Source of the DNA: Nocardioides panacis
Lineage (GTDB): Bacteria; Actinomycetota; Actinomycetes; Propionibacteriales; Nocardioidaceae
Assembly (NCBI RefSeq): GCF_019039255.1
Contig: NZ_CP077062.1
Span: forward strand, 2,852,001-2,916,000
Direction: 5' to 3'
Length of the DNA stretch: 64,000 nucleotides
Within the stretch, counting starts at the first letter, position 1; the number at the start of each line of letters is the position of its first letter. Below the pieces are notes generated by a model. The model was not told where the DNA came from. It searched no databases and was given only the letters and a program-made list of their open reading frames with translations. This document shows positions 1-10,134 of the stretch, one piece after another. A program made the translations under genes and the position numbers.

Positions 1-245
1 CCGGAGACGTGCCACCAGGCGACCCCGCCGGCGGCGAGGACCGCGCCGGAGGCCAGGACCACGACGAGGGCGGCGAGCGTCAGCACGCCGAACACGTAGA
101 TCCAGGACACCACGTAGGCAGGCTGGCGGTCCGGCAGCGCCTCCCCGGGCGGGACGAGCCCGCTGATCCGGGCGCGCAGCCGGGTGGTCCAGTTCGTCGG
201 CTCGTGGCCGGCCGCGCCGACGGTCGTCGTGCGCAGCGCGGTCAT
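1..245 (-). CDS. Cytochrome b-like membrane subunit, N-terminal part (cut by window edge)
   Basis: Reading left from ATG at 245, 81 codons stay open to the window edge. A polar N-terminus of about 42 residues contains DRQPAYVVSWIYVFG (39-53) and leads into a strongly hydrophobic stretch (about 44-75). This resembles the start of actinobacterial cytochrome b N-terminal-domain proteins, which carry haem in quinol-oxidising membrane complexes. The haem-ligating histidines would lie beyond the edge, so the family call rests on this segment only. The start codon overlaps the stop of the small upstream membrane gene (ATGA), so translation is probably coupled. Other polytopic membrane proteins cannot be excluded. 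Confidence 0.55.
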   Translation of the reverse strand, partial: MTALRTTTVGAAGHEPTNWTTRLRARISGLVPPGEALPDRQPAYVVSWIYVFGVLTLAALVVVLASGAVLAAGGVAWWHVS

Positions 246-403
246 GACCGGTCACCCGAGCCCGGGAACGGCAGCAGCAGCGCGAGCACGAACACCACGA
301 CCATCGCCGCGATGATCAGTAGGTTGGTGACGCTGACGTGGAAGACGCCCACGTGGACGTAGCTGCCCGAGGAGGCAGCCGAGAGGAGTTCCAGCGATGA
401 CAT
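242..403 (-). CDS. Small single-span membrane protein upstream of the cytochrome b-like gene
   Basis: This is a 53-codon frame from ATG at 403 to TGA at 242. Residues 1-20 are mildly polar and residues 21-47 form one transmembrane helix (VTNLLIIAAMVVVFVLALLL, 25-44); the tail is GSGDRS. A GGTGG sequence lies about 7 bases before the ATG. Its TGA overlaps the ATG of the next gene in ATGA form, the usual sign of a two-gene operon. I do not recognise a named family. By position it could be a small accessory subunit of the cytochrome complex, which is inference. Confidence 0.55.
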   Translation of the reverse strand: MSSLELLSAASSGSYVHVGVFHVSVTNLLIIAAMVVVFVLALLLPFPGSGDRS

Positions 404-419
404 GACAACCACCGGTGAG

Positions 420-446
420 AAGGGGACGCACGGGCTGCGTCCCCTT
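420..446 (-). terminator. Hairpin after the murI-metallohydrolase operon
   Basis: A perfect 11-bp stem (420-430 pairing with 436-446) with a 5-base loop lies between the metallohydrolase stop (492) and the small membrane gene (403), both on the minus strand. There is no T tract, as is common for terminators in GC-rich actinobacteria. Confidence 0.5.
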
Positions 447-491
447 CATCGTGGGCTCGGGCGCAACACCCCCACAGGGGCTTAGGTCCCC

Positions 492-1253
492 TCAGCCCAG
501 GTCGTACGTCGACCCGGTGACCGCGGCCTCGAGCGGGCCGTCGAAGGCCTCCCGGGCCTCGGCCAGCAGCACGGCCGGGTCGTGCCAGGGCGGCACGTGG
601 GTGAGCACCAGCCGGCCGGCCCCGGCCTCGGCGGCGGTGGCGCCGGCCTGCTTGCCGGTGAGGTGCAGGTCGACGGGGTTGTCGCCGCCCTCCACGAACG
701 CCGACTCGCAGAGCAGCAGGTCGGCGCGGCTGGCGAGGTCGACGAGCTCCTGGCAGGGGCCGGTGTCCCCGGAGTAGGCGACGACCCGCCCGTCCGCCTC
801 GACGCGCAGCCCGTAGGCGGCGATCGGGTGCACGACGCGGGTGGGCCGGATCGTGAACGGGCCGAGCCGGATCGGCTGGTCGTCGTACTCGTGGAAGTCG
901 AACTCGGCGGACATGCCGCTCGCCGGGTCGAGGCCGTAGGCGCGGGCGCACTGGGCGGCGACCCCGCGCGGGCCCCAGACCGGGATCGGGGGGCGGGCGC
1001 CGTCGGGGTGGTACTTCCACATGACGTAGAGACCGCTGATGTCGAAGTAGTGGTCGGGGTGCAGGTGGCTGAGCAGCACCGCGTCGATGCTCAGCGGGTC
1101 GACGTAGCGGTGCAGCGTGCCGAGGGCGCCGCTGCCGAGGTCGAGCAGCACCCGCCAGGTCCGGCCGTCCTGCTCGCCCTCGAGCAGGTAGCAGGAGGCG
1201 GCCGAGTCGGGGCCGGCGAAGGAGCCCGAGCAGCCGATGACGGTGAGCCTCAC
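492..1253 (-). CDS. Metallo-beta-lactamase-fold hydrolase (Rv1339-like, possible cyclic-nucleotide phosphodiesterase)
   Basis: 253 residues from GTG at 1253. The binuclear metal motif HLHPDH is at 63-68, with further likely ligands His142, Asp163 (SGDTG) and His219 (LTHV). It directly follows murI and overlaps its stop by 4 bases. The same murI-hydrolase order occurs in Mycobacterium tuberculosis (Rv1338-Rv1339), where the hydrolase has been reported to lower cAMP as an atypical phosphodiesterase. The RNase Z/AtsA-like fold also fits other phosphodiester substrates, so the substrate is uncertain. It is cytoplasmic, with no signal peptide. GTG is chosen because of the murI overlap and because the beta-strand LTVIGCSGS begins immediately. 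Confidence 0.8.
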   Translation of the reverse strand: MRLTVIGCSGSFAGPDSAASCYLLEGEQDGRTWRVLLDLGSGALGTLHRYVDPLSIDAVLLSHLHPDHYFDISGLYVMWKYHPDGARPPIPVWGPRGVAAQCARAYGLDPASGMSAEFDFHEYDDQPIRLGPFTIRPTRVVHPIAAYGLRVEADGRVVAYSGDTGPCQELVDLASRADLLLCESAFVEGGDNPVDLHLTGKQAGATAAEAGAGRLVLTHVPPWHDPAVLLAEAREAFDGPLEAAVTGSTYDLG

Positions 1254-2068
1254 ACGGCCGCCCAGGTCGTGGCCTGCGCGAGCTGGTGCACGGACTCCAG
1301 CTCGGGGCCGAGGAACCGCCGGCCGATCGCGGCGAACTCGGAGGGCTGACCGGTGGTCAGGAACCGGTGCTCGGGGGCCTGCAGGGCCGGGTCGCGCTCG
1401 AGGTCGTGCTGGACGAGCAGCCGGTAGACGTCCTTGGCGGTCTCCTCGGCGCTCGAGACGAGCGTCACCTGGTCGCCCATCACGTAGGACACGATGCCGG
1501 TGAGCAGCGGGTAGTGGGTGCAGCCGAGGATCAGGGTGTCGATGCCGACCGAGGTCAGCGGGTCGAGGTACTCGTGCGCGGCGTCCATCAGCTCGGGGCC
1601 GCTGGTCACGCCGGCCTCGACGAACTCGACGAAGCGCGGGCACGCCCGGGTGTGCAGCGTGACGTGCGGGGCGGCGGTGAACGCGTCGTCGTAGGCCATC
1701 GAGTCGGCGGTCGCGCGGGTGCAGATCACCCCGATCCGGCCGGTGCGGGACGCGGCCACCGCGCGACGGGTCGCGGGGTGGATCACCTCGACCACCGGCA
1801 CCGGGTAGCGCTCGCGGGCGTCGCGCAGGACCGCGGCGCTGGCGGAGTTGCAGGCGATGACCAGGGCCTTGACGCCCTGGGCCACGAGGTGGTCGAGGCA
1901 CTCGAGGGCGTACTCCCGCACCTCGCCGATCGGCAGCGGGCCGTAGGGCTGGCGGGCGGTGTCGCCGAGGTAGAGCACCGGCTCGTGCGGCAGCTGGTCC
2001 AGCACGGCACGGGCCACGGTGAGTCCACCGAAGCCTGAGTCGAAGATGCCGATCGGAGCGTCTGCCAC
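1250..2068 (-). CDS. murI: Glutamate racemase
   Basis: Interconverts L- and D-glutamate, supplying D-Glu for peptidoglycan. DSGFGG is at 10-15, the catalytic cysteines are Cys73 (ACNSAS) and Cys183 (LGCTHYP), and His185 completes the site. The 272-residue length is typical. A longer frame reaches 2110, but GTG at 2068 lies exactly 7 bases after a TACCGT box and starts just before the conserved PIGIFDSG, so a leaderless start at 2068 is preferred. It is followed with a 4-base overlap by the metallohydrolase gene. Confidence 0.93.
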   Translation of the reverse strand: MADAPIGIFDSGFGGLTVARAVLDQLPHEPVLYLGDTARQPYGPLPIGEVREYALECLDHLVAQGVKALVIACNSASAAVLRDARERYPVPVVEVIHPATRRAVAASRTGRIGVICTRATADSMAYDDAFTAAPHVTLHTRACPRFVEFVEAGVTSGPELMDAAHEYLDPLTSVGIDTLILGCTHYPLLTGIVSYVMGDQVTLVSSAEETAKDVYRLLVQHDLERDPALQAPEHRFLTTGQPSEFAAIGRRFLGPELESVHQLAQATTWAAV

Positions 2069-2081
2069 GGGCCCTACGGTA
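2066..2081 (-). promoter_or_regulatory. Leaderless promoter of murI
   Basis: TACCGT (2081-2076) is followed by 7 bases and GTG at 2068. A TANNNT -10 box at this distance places the transcript start on or next to the start codon, and it decides the murI start. Confidence 0.55.
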
Positions 2082-2158
2082 GTGCCACCCGCCCCCTGCT
2101 CCCCGCTCACGCGACGGACGTCACGGTGCGACGGTGGTCACCCGCGGCCGGCTGGCGC

Positions 2159-2827
2159 TCAGGCCTCGGCGGGGCGCTCGTTGTAGACGCCGGCGAACGG
2201 CTGCCCGGACAGCTTCTGGATCTCGTTCATGATCACGTCGGTGACCTCGCGCCGGGCCCGGCCGGCGGGCACCCCGTCGTAGGTGTCCCGGAACTGCAGC
2301 GGCTCGCCGAACCGGACGGTGACGTCGGCCCGGCGCGGGAACGTGGTGCCGACCGGCTGGATCTTCTCGGTGCCGGTCAGGCCCACGGGTACGACGGGCG
2401 CGCCGGAGGTCAGCGCCAGGTGCGCCACCCCGGTCCGGCCGCGGTAGAGCCGCCCGTCGCGCGAGCGGGTGCCCTCGGGGTAGATGCCGAAGGCCTCGCC
2501 GCGGCCCAGCACCTCCAGCGCGATGTCCAGGGAGGCCAGCGCGGCCTTGGTGTCGTCGCGGTCCACGGGCACCATGCCGATGCCCTCGAACCAGCCGCGG
2601 ACGAGTGCGCCCTTGATGCCGGTGCCGGTGAAGTAGTCCTCCTTCGCGAGGAAGACGACCTTGCGGGGCACGAAGAACGGGATGACCATGCTGTCCGCGA
2701 ACGAGAGGTGGTTGCTGGCCACGATCACCGGGCCGGAGCTCGGGATGTTCTCCAGGCCCTCGATCCGGGGTCGCCAGTAGAGCTTCGCCACGGGCGGCAG
2801 CACGGCGTGCACGACCTCATACAACAT
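2159..2827 (-). CDS. plsC: 1-acyl-sn-glycerol-3-phosphate acyltransferase family protein
   Basis: 222 residues. It transfers an acyl chain to lysophosphatidic acid (or a related glycerolipid) at the membrane. The catalytic H-x4-D motif is NHLSFAD (His40, Asp45), and the glycerol-phosphate-binding motif YPEGTRS lies near residue 115. A GTG lies nine bases further upstream, but GGAGG (2841-2837) is directly against that GTG and 9 bases from ATG 2827, so ATG is preferred. It stands alone between murI and the PRPP synthetase gene. The exact acceptor cannot be told from sequence, since actinobacteria carry several PlsC paralogues. Confidence 0.85.
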   Translation of the reverse strand: MLYEVVHAVLPPVAKLYWRPRIEGLENIPSSGPVIVASNHLSFADSMVIPFFVPRKVVFLAKEDYFTGTGIKGALVRGWFEGIGMVPVDRDDTKAALASLDIALEVLGRGEAFGIYPEGTRSRDGRLYRGRTGVAHLALTSGAPVVPVGLTGTEKIQPVGTTFPRRADVTVRFGEPLQFRDTYDGVPAGRARREVTDVIMNEIQKLSGQPFAGVYNERPAEA

Positions 2828-2909
2828 CTTTCGCACCCTCCAGCGTTCCGAGAGGCCAAGAGTGCCAGGTACGCCGCCGGTCCGCCCACGTGACCGCCGT
2901 ACGGACGGG

Positions 2910-3893
2910 TCAGGCGTCGAACGGGAGCTTCGGCTGCGGCGGCCCGAGCGAGGGGTCCACGCCGTCGAACAGGCTGCTGACCGACTCGCCCGCGTGCACC
3001 CGGGAGATCGCCTCGGCGAACAGCTCGGCCACCGAGCGCACCTTCAGCTCGGGCCAGTCCGCGGGCGCCGGGACGGTGTCGGTGGTGACCACCTCCCGGA
3101 TCATCGGGTGGTCCCGGAGCCGCTCGACGGCCTTGCCGACGAACAGCCCGTGGGTGCAGGCGACCGAGGCGCCGGTGCAGCCGAGCTCCTCGAGCTTGTC
3201 GAGGAGCTCCACGATCGAGCCGCCGGTGGCGATCTCGTCGTCGAGGACGATCGCGTGCTTGCCCTCCACGTCGCCGACGATCGCGTCGATGACCACCCGG
3301 TCGTCGGCCAGCCGCTGCTTGCTGCCGGCCGCGACGGGCAGCCCGAGGAGCCGGGAGAAGTGCGTGGCGGTCTTGGCGTTGCCGAGGTCGGGCGAGACCA
3401 CGACCGCATTGGTCAGGTCCTGGTCGCGGTAGTGCTCGGCGAGCACGCCCAGCGCGGTCAGGTGGTCGACCGGGACCGAGAAGAAGCCGTGCACCTGCGG
3501 GGCGTGCAGGGTCATCGTCAGCACCCGGCTCACCCCGGCGGTGGTCAGCAGGTCGGCGACGAGGCGGCCGCCGAGCGAGATCCGGGAGGCGTCCTTCTTG
3601 TCCGAGCGGGCGTAGGCGTAGTGCGGGATCACCGCGGTGATCTGCGCCGCCGAGGCGCCCTTGGCCGCGTCCACCATCAGCAGCAGCTCCATCAGGTGCT
3701 CCTGCGTCGGCGGCACCAGCGGCTGGACGATGTAGACGTCGCGCTGGCGGCAGTTGGCCTGCAGCTGCGCCTGGAGGCAGTCGTTGCTGAACCGGCTGAT
3801 GTCCACCGAGGACAGCCCCACCCCGAGGTTGTCGCAGATGGCGGTGGCCAGCGGACGGTGGGCGCTTCCGGAGAAGACGACGATCTCACGCAC
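2910..3893 (-). CDS. prs: Ribose-phosphate pyrophosphokinase (divergent paralogue)
   Basis: 327 residues. It makes PRPP from ribose 5-phosphate and ATP for nucleotide, His, Trp and NAD synthesis. PHYAYARSDKKDASR (the ATP-binding segment) aligns with the classical YARQDRKxxSR motif; LHAPQVHGFF is conserved; the flexible-loop basic residues appear as SKQR; the PRPP loop reads VLDDEIATGGS where most enzymes have DDxxDTGGT. The changes suggest the second, divergent actinobacterial type rather than the glmU-linked enzyme. Start GTG 3893 has GGGAG 6 bases upstream. Activity is likely but not certain. Confidence 0.85.
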   Translation of the reverse strand: MREIVVFSGSAHRPLATAICDNLGVGLSSVDISRFSNDCLQAQLQANCRQRDVYIVQPLVPPTQEHLMELLLMVDAAKGASAAQITAVIPHYAYARSDKKDASRISLGGRLVADLLTTAGVSRVLTMTLHAPQVHGFFSVPVDHLTALGVLAEHYRDQDLTNAVVVSPDLGNAKTATHFSRLLGLPVAAGSKQRLADDRVVIDAIVGDVEGKHAIVLDDEIATGGSIVELLDKLEELGCTGASVACTHGLFVGKAVERLRDHPMIREVVTTDTVPAPADWPELKVRSVAELFAEAISRVHAGESVSSLFDGVDPSLGPPQPKLPFDA

Positions 3894-3972
3894 GCGGCGC
3901 TCCCGGGTGTGGGCGTGGAGGGGGCGCGCTCACGATAACCCGGCCGGAGGGTGCCGGTGCACGGCGCCCACG

Positions 3973-4071
3973 TTGGTCGAGGTGCCCGAGCCCCCGGGGG
4001 CGAGGGCCTCGAGGCCACTCAGGGCCCCTCGGGGTGGGTCTCGAGGCTCACTTCGTTCGCACCTCGACCAG
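3973..4071. repeat. Pair of inverted REP-like palindromic elements between cysM and prs
   Basis: TGGTCGAGGT (3974-3983) is repeated inverted as ACCTCGACCA (4061-4070). Inside lie GGCCTCGAGGCC (4005-4016) and TCTCGAGGCTC (4040-4050). The right half, read on the minus strand, repeats the layout of the left half. I read this as two copies of one short palindromic repeat in opposite orientation, placed after the cysM stop, where it could also end transcription. Confidence 0.55.
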
Positions 4072-4097
4072 CGTGAGGGGAACCAGCGCGAGGGGCG

Positions 4098-5769
<1,672 letters not shown>

Positions 5770-5772
<3 letters not shown>

Positions 5773-5785
5773 GTCCGCCAGCGTA
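5770..5785 (-). promoter_or_regulatory. Leaderless promoter of mec-cysO-cysM
   Basis: TACGCT (5785-5780), 7 bases, then GTG 5772 of mec. There is no Shine-Dalgarno sequence before the start. Confidence 0.5.
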
Positions 5786-5856
5786 GGAGAGCCCCGGTCG
5801 CCGGCCCGTCGTACCCCGGGCGGGTCCGGATCCTGAGACTCGCGCCGCGACGCTGA

Positions 5857-5872
5857 TTGAAGTATTCTTCAA
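5857..5872 (+). promoter_or_regulatory. ArsR-family operator
   Basis: The perfect inverted repeat TTGAAG-TATT-CTTCAA lies 24 bases before the ArsR start codon, in the otherwise open 124-bp mec/arsR intergenic region. Half-sites and spacing suit an ArsR-family dimer, so autoregulation of the arsR-sulP pair is likely. Confidence 0.6.
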
Positions 5873-5896
5873 GTCATCAACTCGTCAAGGAGTCCC

Positions 5897-6226
5897 ATGC
5901 CGCTCCCGCTCTACCAGGCCAAGGCCGACTTCTTCCGGACCCTCGGGCACCCCGCCCGGATCCGGGTGCTGGAGCTGCTCGCCGAGGAGGACCTGCCCGT
6001 CCACCGGCTCCGGGCCGTGATCGACATCGAGGCCAGCAACCTCTCCCAGCAGCTCTCGGTGCTGCGCCAGGCGGGGCTCGTCCTCCAGCGGCGCGAGGGC
6101 GGCGAGGTCATCTACTCCCTCGCCCTGCCCGAGGTCCGCGACCTGCTGCTCGCGGCGCGGCACATCCTCACCACCCGGCACGCCGAGTCCGGCGCGCTGG
6201 TCGACGAGATCACCCGCACGCCGTGA
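5897..6226 (+). CDS. ArsR/SmtB-family transcriptional regulator
   Basis: 109 residues, essentially one winged helix. FFRTLGHPARIRVLELL (about 12-28) is the typical ArsR opening; the recognition helix is around SNLSQQLSVLRQAGLV (50-65), followed by the wing RREGGEVIYSL. No cysteine or CxCxxC metal motif is present, so classical metal sensing is unlikely; a redox or small-molecule signal is possible. AAGGAG lies 4 bases from ATG 5897. Its stop overlaps the sulP start (GTGA), so regulator and transporter are one operon. Confidence 0.9.
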   Translation: MPLPLYQAKADFFRTLGHPARIRVLELLAEEDLPVHRLRAVIDIEASNLSQQLSVLRQAGLVLQRREGGEVIYSLALPEVRDLLLAARHILTTRHAESGALVDEITRTP

Positions 6227-7911
6227 CGCCGAACCGGGTCGCCGCCCGGGCGCGGGCGCTGTCCCCGACGCGGGACGACCTCGGGGCGATGCTGCACAGC
6301 CCGCGCCGGGACCTGGTGGCCGGGCTCACCGTCGGCGTCGTCGCGCTCCCGCTGGCGCTCGGCTTCGGCATCTCCTCCGGGCTCGGCGCGGGCGCCGGCC
6401 TGGTGACCGCGGTCGTCGCCGGCATAGCCGCCGCGCTGCTCGGCGGCAGCAGCCTCCAGGTCACCGGTCCCACCGGGGCGATGACCGTGGTGCTGATCCC
6501 GATCGTGGCGTCCTTCGGCGCGCCCGGCGTGCTCGTGGTCGGCCTGCTGGCCGGCCTCGTCCTGCTGGCCATGGCCGTCGCCGGTCTCGGGACCTACGTG
6601 CGCTTCATCCCGCTGCCCGTGGTCGAGGGCTTCACCCTCGGCATCGCGCTGATCATCGCGCTCCAGCAGGTGCCCCTGGCGCTGGGCACCACCGGCTCCG
6701 GCGACCACGTCTACGCCACCGCGACGTCCTCGGCGCTCGCCTGGTTGCGCGACCCGCACGGGCTCGCGCCGCTGATGACGCTCGCCGTGGTGGCCGTGAT
6801 GCTGCTGGGCAGCCGGTTCCGCCCGGGCCTGCCCGCCTCGCTGCTCGCGGTCGTCCTGGCCACCGGTGCCGCCGAGCTCTTCCACCTCGACGTCGCACGG
6901 ATCGGCGCCCTGCCCTCGGGCTTCCCGGCCCCACGGCTGCCGGCCGTGCCCTGGGCGCAGCTGCCGGACCTGCTGCTCCCGGCGCTGGCGGTCGCGGTGC
7001 TCGCCGCGCTCGAGAGCCTCCTGTCGGCCAGCGTCGCCGACGCGATGAGCGTGTCGGAGCGTCACGACCCCGACCGGGAGCTGTTCGGCCAGGGCGTGGC
7101 CAACCTGGTCAGCCCGCTGTTCGGCGGCCTGCCCGCCACCGCGGCCATCGCCCGGACCGCCGTCAACGTGCGCAGCGGCGCGACCTCCCGGCTCGCGTCG
7201 GTGGTGCACGCGGTGTTCCTGCTGCTCGTCGTGCTCCTGCTCGCACCGCTCGTCGGTCGCATCCCGCTCGCGGCGCTGGCCGGCGTGCTGGTCGCCACCG
7301 CGCTGCGGATGGTCGAGGTCGGCTCGGTGCGGACCCTCCTGCACGCGGGCCGCGGTGACGCCGTCGTGCTCCTGGGTACGGCGGCCGCGACGGTCGCCCT
7401 GGACCTCGTGACCGCCGTCGTCCTCGGGGTCGTCGCCGCCGGTGCCGTCGCGCTGCGCCGGATGGCCCGGTCCGCGGTGCTCGAGCAGGTCCCGCTCTCC
7501 GGGGAGGACGCCCCGGCCGCCCACGAGGTCGAGGAGCACGCGCTGCTCGACGAGCACATCGTGGCCTACCGGCTCGACGGTCCGCTGTTCTTCGCCGCGG
7601 CGCACCGCGCCCTGCTCGAGCTGAGCACCTTGAGCGACGTACGCGTGGTCGTGCTGCGGATGTCCCACGTCGCCGCCGTCGACGTGACCGGGGCATCCGT
7701 GCTGCGGGACACGATCACCCGGCTCGAGCAGCGCGGCGTCACCGTCGTGCTCTCCGGCGTCCGCGACCAGCACGCCGGGGTGCTCGGCGCCCTGGGGGTG
7801 TTCGCGAGCCTGGCCCACGAGGGGCACCTGTTCGCCTCGACCCCCGACGCGATCCGGCACGCGCGGCTGCACGTGGCGCGGGTGCCGCACCCGGCGGAGG
7901 TCAGCGGGTGA
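6223..7911 (+). CDS. SulP-family anion transporter with STAS domain
   Basis: 562 residues from GTG 6223, which overlaps the arsR stop. Residues from about 25 to 425 form 10-12 membrane helices with the SulP signatures GFGISSGLGAG and QVTGPTGAM. After about residue 440 a cytoplasmic STAS domain follows (VVVLRMSHVAAVDVTGASVL). SulP proteins move sulfate, bicarbonate or other anions. Its place next to the cysteine cluster makes sulfate uptake an attractive reading, but SulP substrates cannot be assigned from sequence. The 3' end overlaps the convergent DUF2017 gene by 11 bases. Confidence 0.88.
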   Translation: MTPNRVAARARALSPTRDDLGAMLHSPRRDLVAGLTVGVVALPLALGFGISSGLGAGAGLVTAVVAGIAAALLGGSSLQVTGPTGAMTVVLIPIVASFGAPGVLVVGLLAGLVLLAMAVAGLGTYVRFIPLPVVEGFTLGIALIIALQQVPLALGTTGSGDHVYATATSSALAWLRDPHGLAPLMTLAVVAVMLLGSRFRPGLPASLLAVVLATGAAELFHLDVARIGALPSGFPAPRLPAVPWAQLPDLLLPALAVAVLAALESLLSASVADAMSVSERHDPDRELFGQGVANLVSPLFGGLPATAAIARTAVNVRSGATSRLASVVHAVFLLLVVLLLAPLVGRIPLAALAGVLVATALRMVEVGSVRTLLHAGRGDAVVLLGTAAATVALDLVTAVVLGVVAAGAVALRRMARSAVLEQVPLSGEDAPAAHEVEEHALLDEHIVAYRLDGPLFFAAAHRALLELSTLSDVRVVVLRMSHVAAVDVTGASVLRDTITRLEQRGVTVVLSGVRDQHAGVLGALGVFASLAHEGHLFASTPDAIRHARLHVARVPHPAEVSG

Positions 7912-8485
7912 GCGCGTCGACCAGGGTCTCCTGGAGGTAGCCCACCCACTGGTAGATGTCGTAGACGTGCGTCCGCGGGTCCTCGTCGGGCAGCGCCATC
8001 CAGTAGTCCTCGTCGTCCTCCTCGACCCCGAGCCGGGTGGCCAGGGCGAGCCGGATGTCGGTGAACGACTTCATCCAGGTCACCGACTGCTCCCGGTCCA
8101 GCTCCACGTCGACGACCAGGCCGTCCTCACCGAGCTCGGTGGGCAGCCCGGCCTCCTCGAGGCAGTCGATGACCTGCACCGCCGCCCGCGCCTTGTGGTC
8201 GCGCAGCGCGCCCTCGGTGAAGCGCCGGAACTCGCCGGCCGCCTCCTCGTCGTCGGGGTAGGCGGTGGGGAACAGCCGGGCGAGGACCGGGTCCTCCGGC
8301 TCGGTGGTGGGGCCGGAGAAGTCCAGCAGCTGCTCGAGCGGGTCGTCGCTCGCGCTCGGGGCGGCCACCTCGTTGCGCAGCAGCTCGACCAGCTGGGAGG
8401 CCAGCGACCGGATCAGGTCGGCCTCGAAGCCGGTGAACGTCGCCACCGCGCCCCCGCCCCGGCGCCGCTCGAAGCCCTCGCTCAT
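7901..8485 (-). CDS. DUF2017 family protein linked to clpS
   Basis: 194 residues, acidic and mostly helical, with no signal peptide. It matches the actinobacterial DUF2017 family (M. tuberculosis Rv1332), which almost always follows clpS. Here its ATG overlaps the clpS stop (ATGA). Conserved-looking segments are [17 protein letters not shown] and the C-terminal [15 protein letters not shown]. Function is unknown; the tight coupling suggests a role in ClpS/ClpCP proteolysis, which is inference. Confidence 0.85.
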   Translation of the reverse strand: MSEGFERRRGGGAVATFTGFEADLIRSLASQLVELLRNEVAAPSASDDPLEQLLDFSGPTTEPEDPVLARLFPTAYPDDEEAAGEFRRFTEGALRDHKARAAVQVIDCLEEAGLPTELGEDGLVVDVELDREQSVTWMKSFTDIRLALATRLGVEEDDEDYWMALPDEDPRTHVYDIYQWVGYLQETLVDALTR

Positions 8486-8787
8486 GAGTCCTGCTTCTCC
8501 ATCGTGGCCCAGAGGCCGTACTCGTGCATGGCCTGGACGTCGCGCTCCATCTCCTCGCGGGACCCGCTCGACACGACCGACTTGCCGTCGTTGTGCACCT
8601 CGAGCATCAGCTTCTCGGCCTTCTTGCGGCTGTAGCCGAAGTAGGTCTGGAAGACGTAGGAGACGTAGTTCATCAGGTTGACCGGGTCGTTCCACACGAT
8701 CGTCACCCACGGGGTCCCGAGGGAGGTGAGGTCCTCGGTCTCCGGCTGGTCGAGCTCGACGGGAGAGGGGGCGGACACGACGTTCAT
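8482..8787 (-). CDS. clpS: ClpS adaptor for N-degron degradation by ClpCP
   Basis: 101 residues from ATG 8787. The ClpS core [20 protein letters not shown] (about 29-48) includes the Asn-Asp-Pro of the N-end-rule pocket, followed by [13 protein letters not shown] and [19 protein letters not shown]. It delivers substrates with bulky N-terminal residues to the Clp ATPase. A GTG at 8811 is in frame but would run into the divergent pncB gene; the family normally starts near the MNVV position used here. It is followed by DUF2017 with a 4-base overlap. Confidence 0.93.
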   Translation of the reverse strand: MNVVSAPSPVELDQPETEDLTSLGTPWVTIVWNDPVNLMNYVSYVFQTYFGYSRKKAEKLMLEVHNDGKSVVSSGSREEMERDVQAMHEYGLWATMEKQDS

Positions 8788-8789
8788 CC

Positions 8790-8804
8790 TAGGGTGTGGG
8801 GGTG
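8790..8804 (+). promoter_or_regulatory. Leaderless promoter of pncB
   Basis: TAGGGT (8790-8795), 6 bases, GTG 8802. Only 14 bases separate the clpS and pncB start codons. The CCTAGG palindrome (8788-8793) is shared, so the -10 region of pncB and the 5' end of clpS are packed together. Confidence 0.5.
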
Positions 8805-10133
8805 ACGACACAGTCGACCGCGTTGCTGACCGACCACTACGAGCTCACGATGCTGCAGGCGGCGCTGGCCTCGGGGACCGCGCACCGGCGGGCGGTGTTC
8901 GAGCTGTTCCCGCGCCGGCTCCCCGAAGGGCGGCGGTACGGCGTCGTGGCCGGCGTCGGACGTGCCCTCGACGCGATCGAGCGGTTCACCTTCGACCCCG
9001 AGGTGGTCGACGTGCTCCGGGAGCACGGCGTGGTCGACGAGCCGACCCTGGAGTGGCTGGCCGGCTACCGGTTCGACGGCGACGTCTGGGGCTACGCGGA
9101 GGGCGAGACCTACTTCCCCTACTCCCCGCTGATGGTGGTCGAGTCGACGTTCGCCGAGGCGGTGCTGCTCGAGACGCTGCTGCTCTCGATCCTCAACCAC
9201 GATTCGGCGATCGCGTCCGCGGCCTCCCGGATGACCTGGGCCGCCGGGGACCGGCCGTGCATCGAGATGGGGTCGCGGCGCACGCACGAGGAGGCCGCGG
9301 TGGCGGCCGCCCGCGCGGCGTACATCGCGGGCTTCGTGACCACCTCCAACCTCGCGGCCCGGCAGCGGTACGACGTCCCGACGGCCGGCACCAGCGCGCA
9401 CAGCTTCACGCTCCTGCACGACACCGAGAAGGACGCCTTCACCGCCCAGGTCACCTCCCTCGGTCACGGCACGACGCTGCTCGTCGACACCTACGACGTC
9501 GCCGAGGCGGTGCGTCTCGGGGTCGAGGTGGCCGGTCCCGGGCTGGGCGCGGTGCGGCTCGACAGCGGCGACCTCGGGGTGCTCGCCCAGCAGGTCCGCG
9601 ACCAGCTCGACGCGCTCGGCGCGCACGACACCCGGATCGTGGTCACCTCCGACCTCGACGAGCACGCCATCGCCGCCCTCGCCGCGGCGCCGGTCGACGG
9701 CTACGGCGTGGGCACCTCGCTGGTCACCGGCAGCGGCCACCCGACCTGCGGCTTCGTCTACAAGCTGGTCTCCCGCGAGGGGCCGGACGGCGAGATGGTC
9801 AGCGTCGCGAAGCGGAGCAAGGACAAGATCTCCATCGGCGGCCGGAAGTACGCCCTGCGCCGACGCAACGCGCGGGGGGTCGCGGAGGCCGAGGTGGTCG
9901 GCATCGGGGAGGCGCCGGTCGACGACGGCGACGACCGGGCCCTGATGGTGCGGCTCGTCGAGAAGGGCACGGTGGTCGGCCGGGAGAGCCTGGAGACGAT
10001 CCGCGCGCGGCACGCCGCCTCCCGCGCGGAGCTGCCGATGAAGGCCCGCCAGCTCTCCCGCGGCGAGCCGGTGATCCCGACCCTGCACGTCGACGGGCAC
10101 GTGGACGGGCCCACCGACGGGCAGGTCTCCTGA
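8802..10133 (+). CDS. pncB: Nicotinate phosphoribosyltransferase
   Basis: 443 residues. It converts nicotinate and PRPP to nicotinate mononucleotide, the entry step of the Preiss-Handler NAD salvage route. It opens with [11 protein letters not shown], typical of the family; later motifs include GTSAHSF (about 200) and VRLDSGDL (about 250), followed by GVGTSLVTG. It pairs functionally with pncA at 10913. A second GTG at 8796 abuts the -10 box, so 8802 is preferred. Confidence 0.93.
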   Translation: MTTQSTALLTDHYELTMLQAALASGTAHRRAVFELFPRRLPEGRRYGVVAGVGRALDAIERFTFDPEVVDVLREHGVVDEPTLEWLAGYRFDGDVWGYAEGETYFPYSPLMVVESTFAEAVLLETLLLSILNHDSAIASAASRMTWAAGDRPCIEMGSRRTHEEAAVAAARAAYIAGFVTTSNLAARQRYDVPTAGTSAHSFTLLHDTEKDAFTAQVTSLGHGTTLLVDTYDVAEAVRLGVEVAGPGLGAVRLDSGDLGVLAQQVRDQLDALGAHDTRIVVTSDLDEHAIAALAAAPVDGYGVGTSLVTGSGHPTCGFVYKLVSREGPDGEMVSVAKRSKDKISIGGRKYALRRRNARGVAEAEVVGIGEAPVDDGDDRALMVRLVEKGTVVGRESLETIRARHAASRAELPMKARQLSRGEPVIPTLHVDGHVDGPTDGQVS

Positions 10134-10134
10134 G

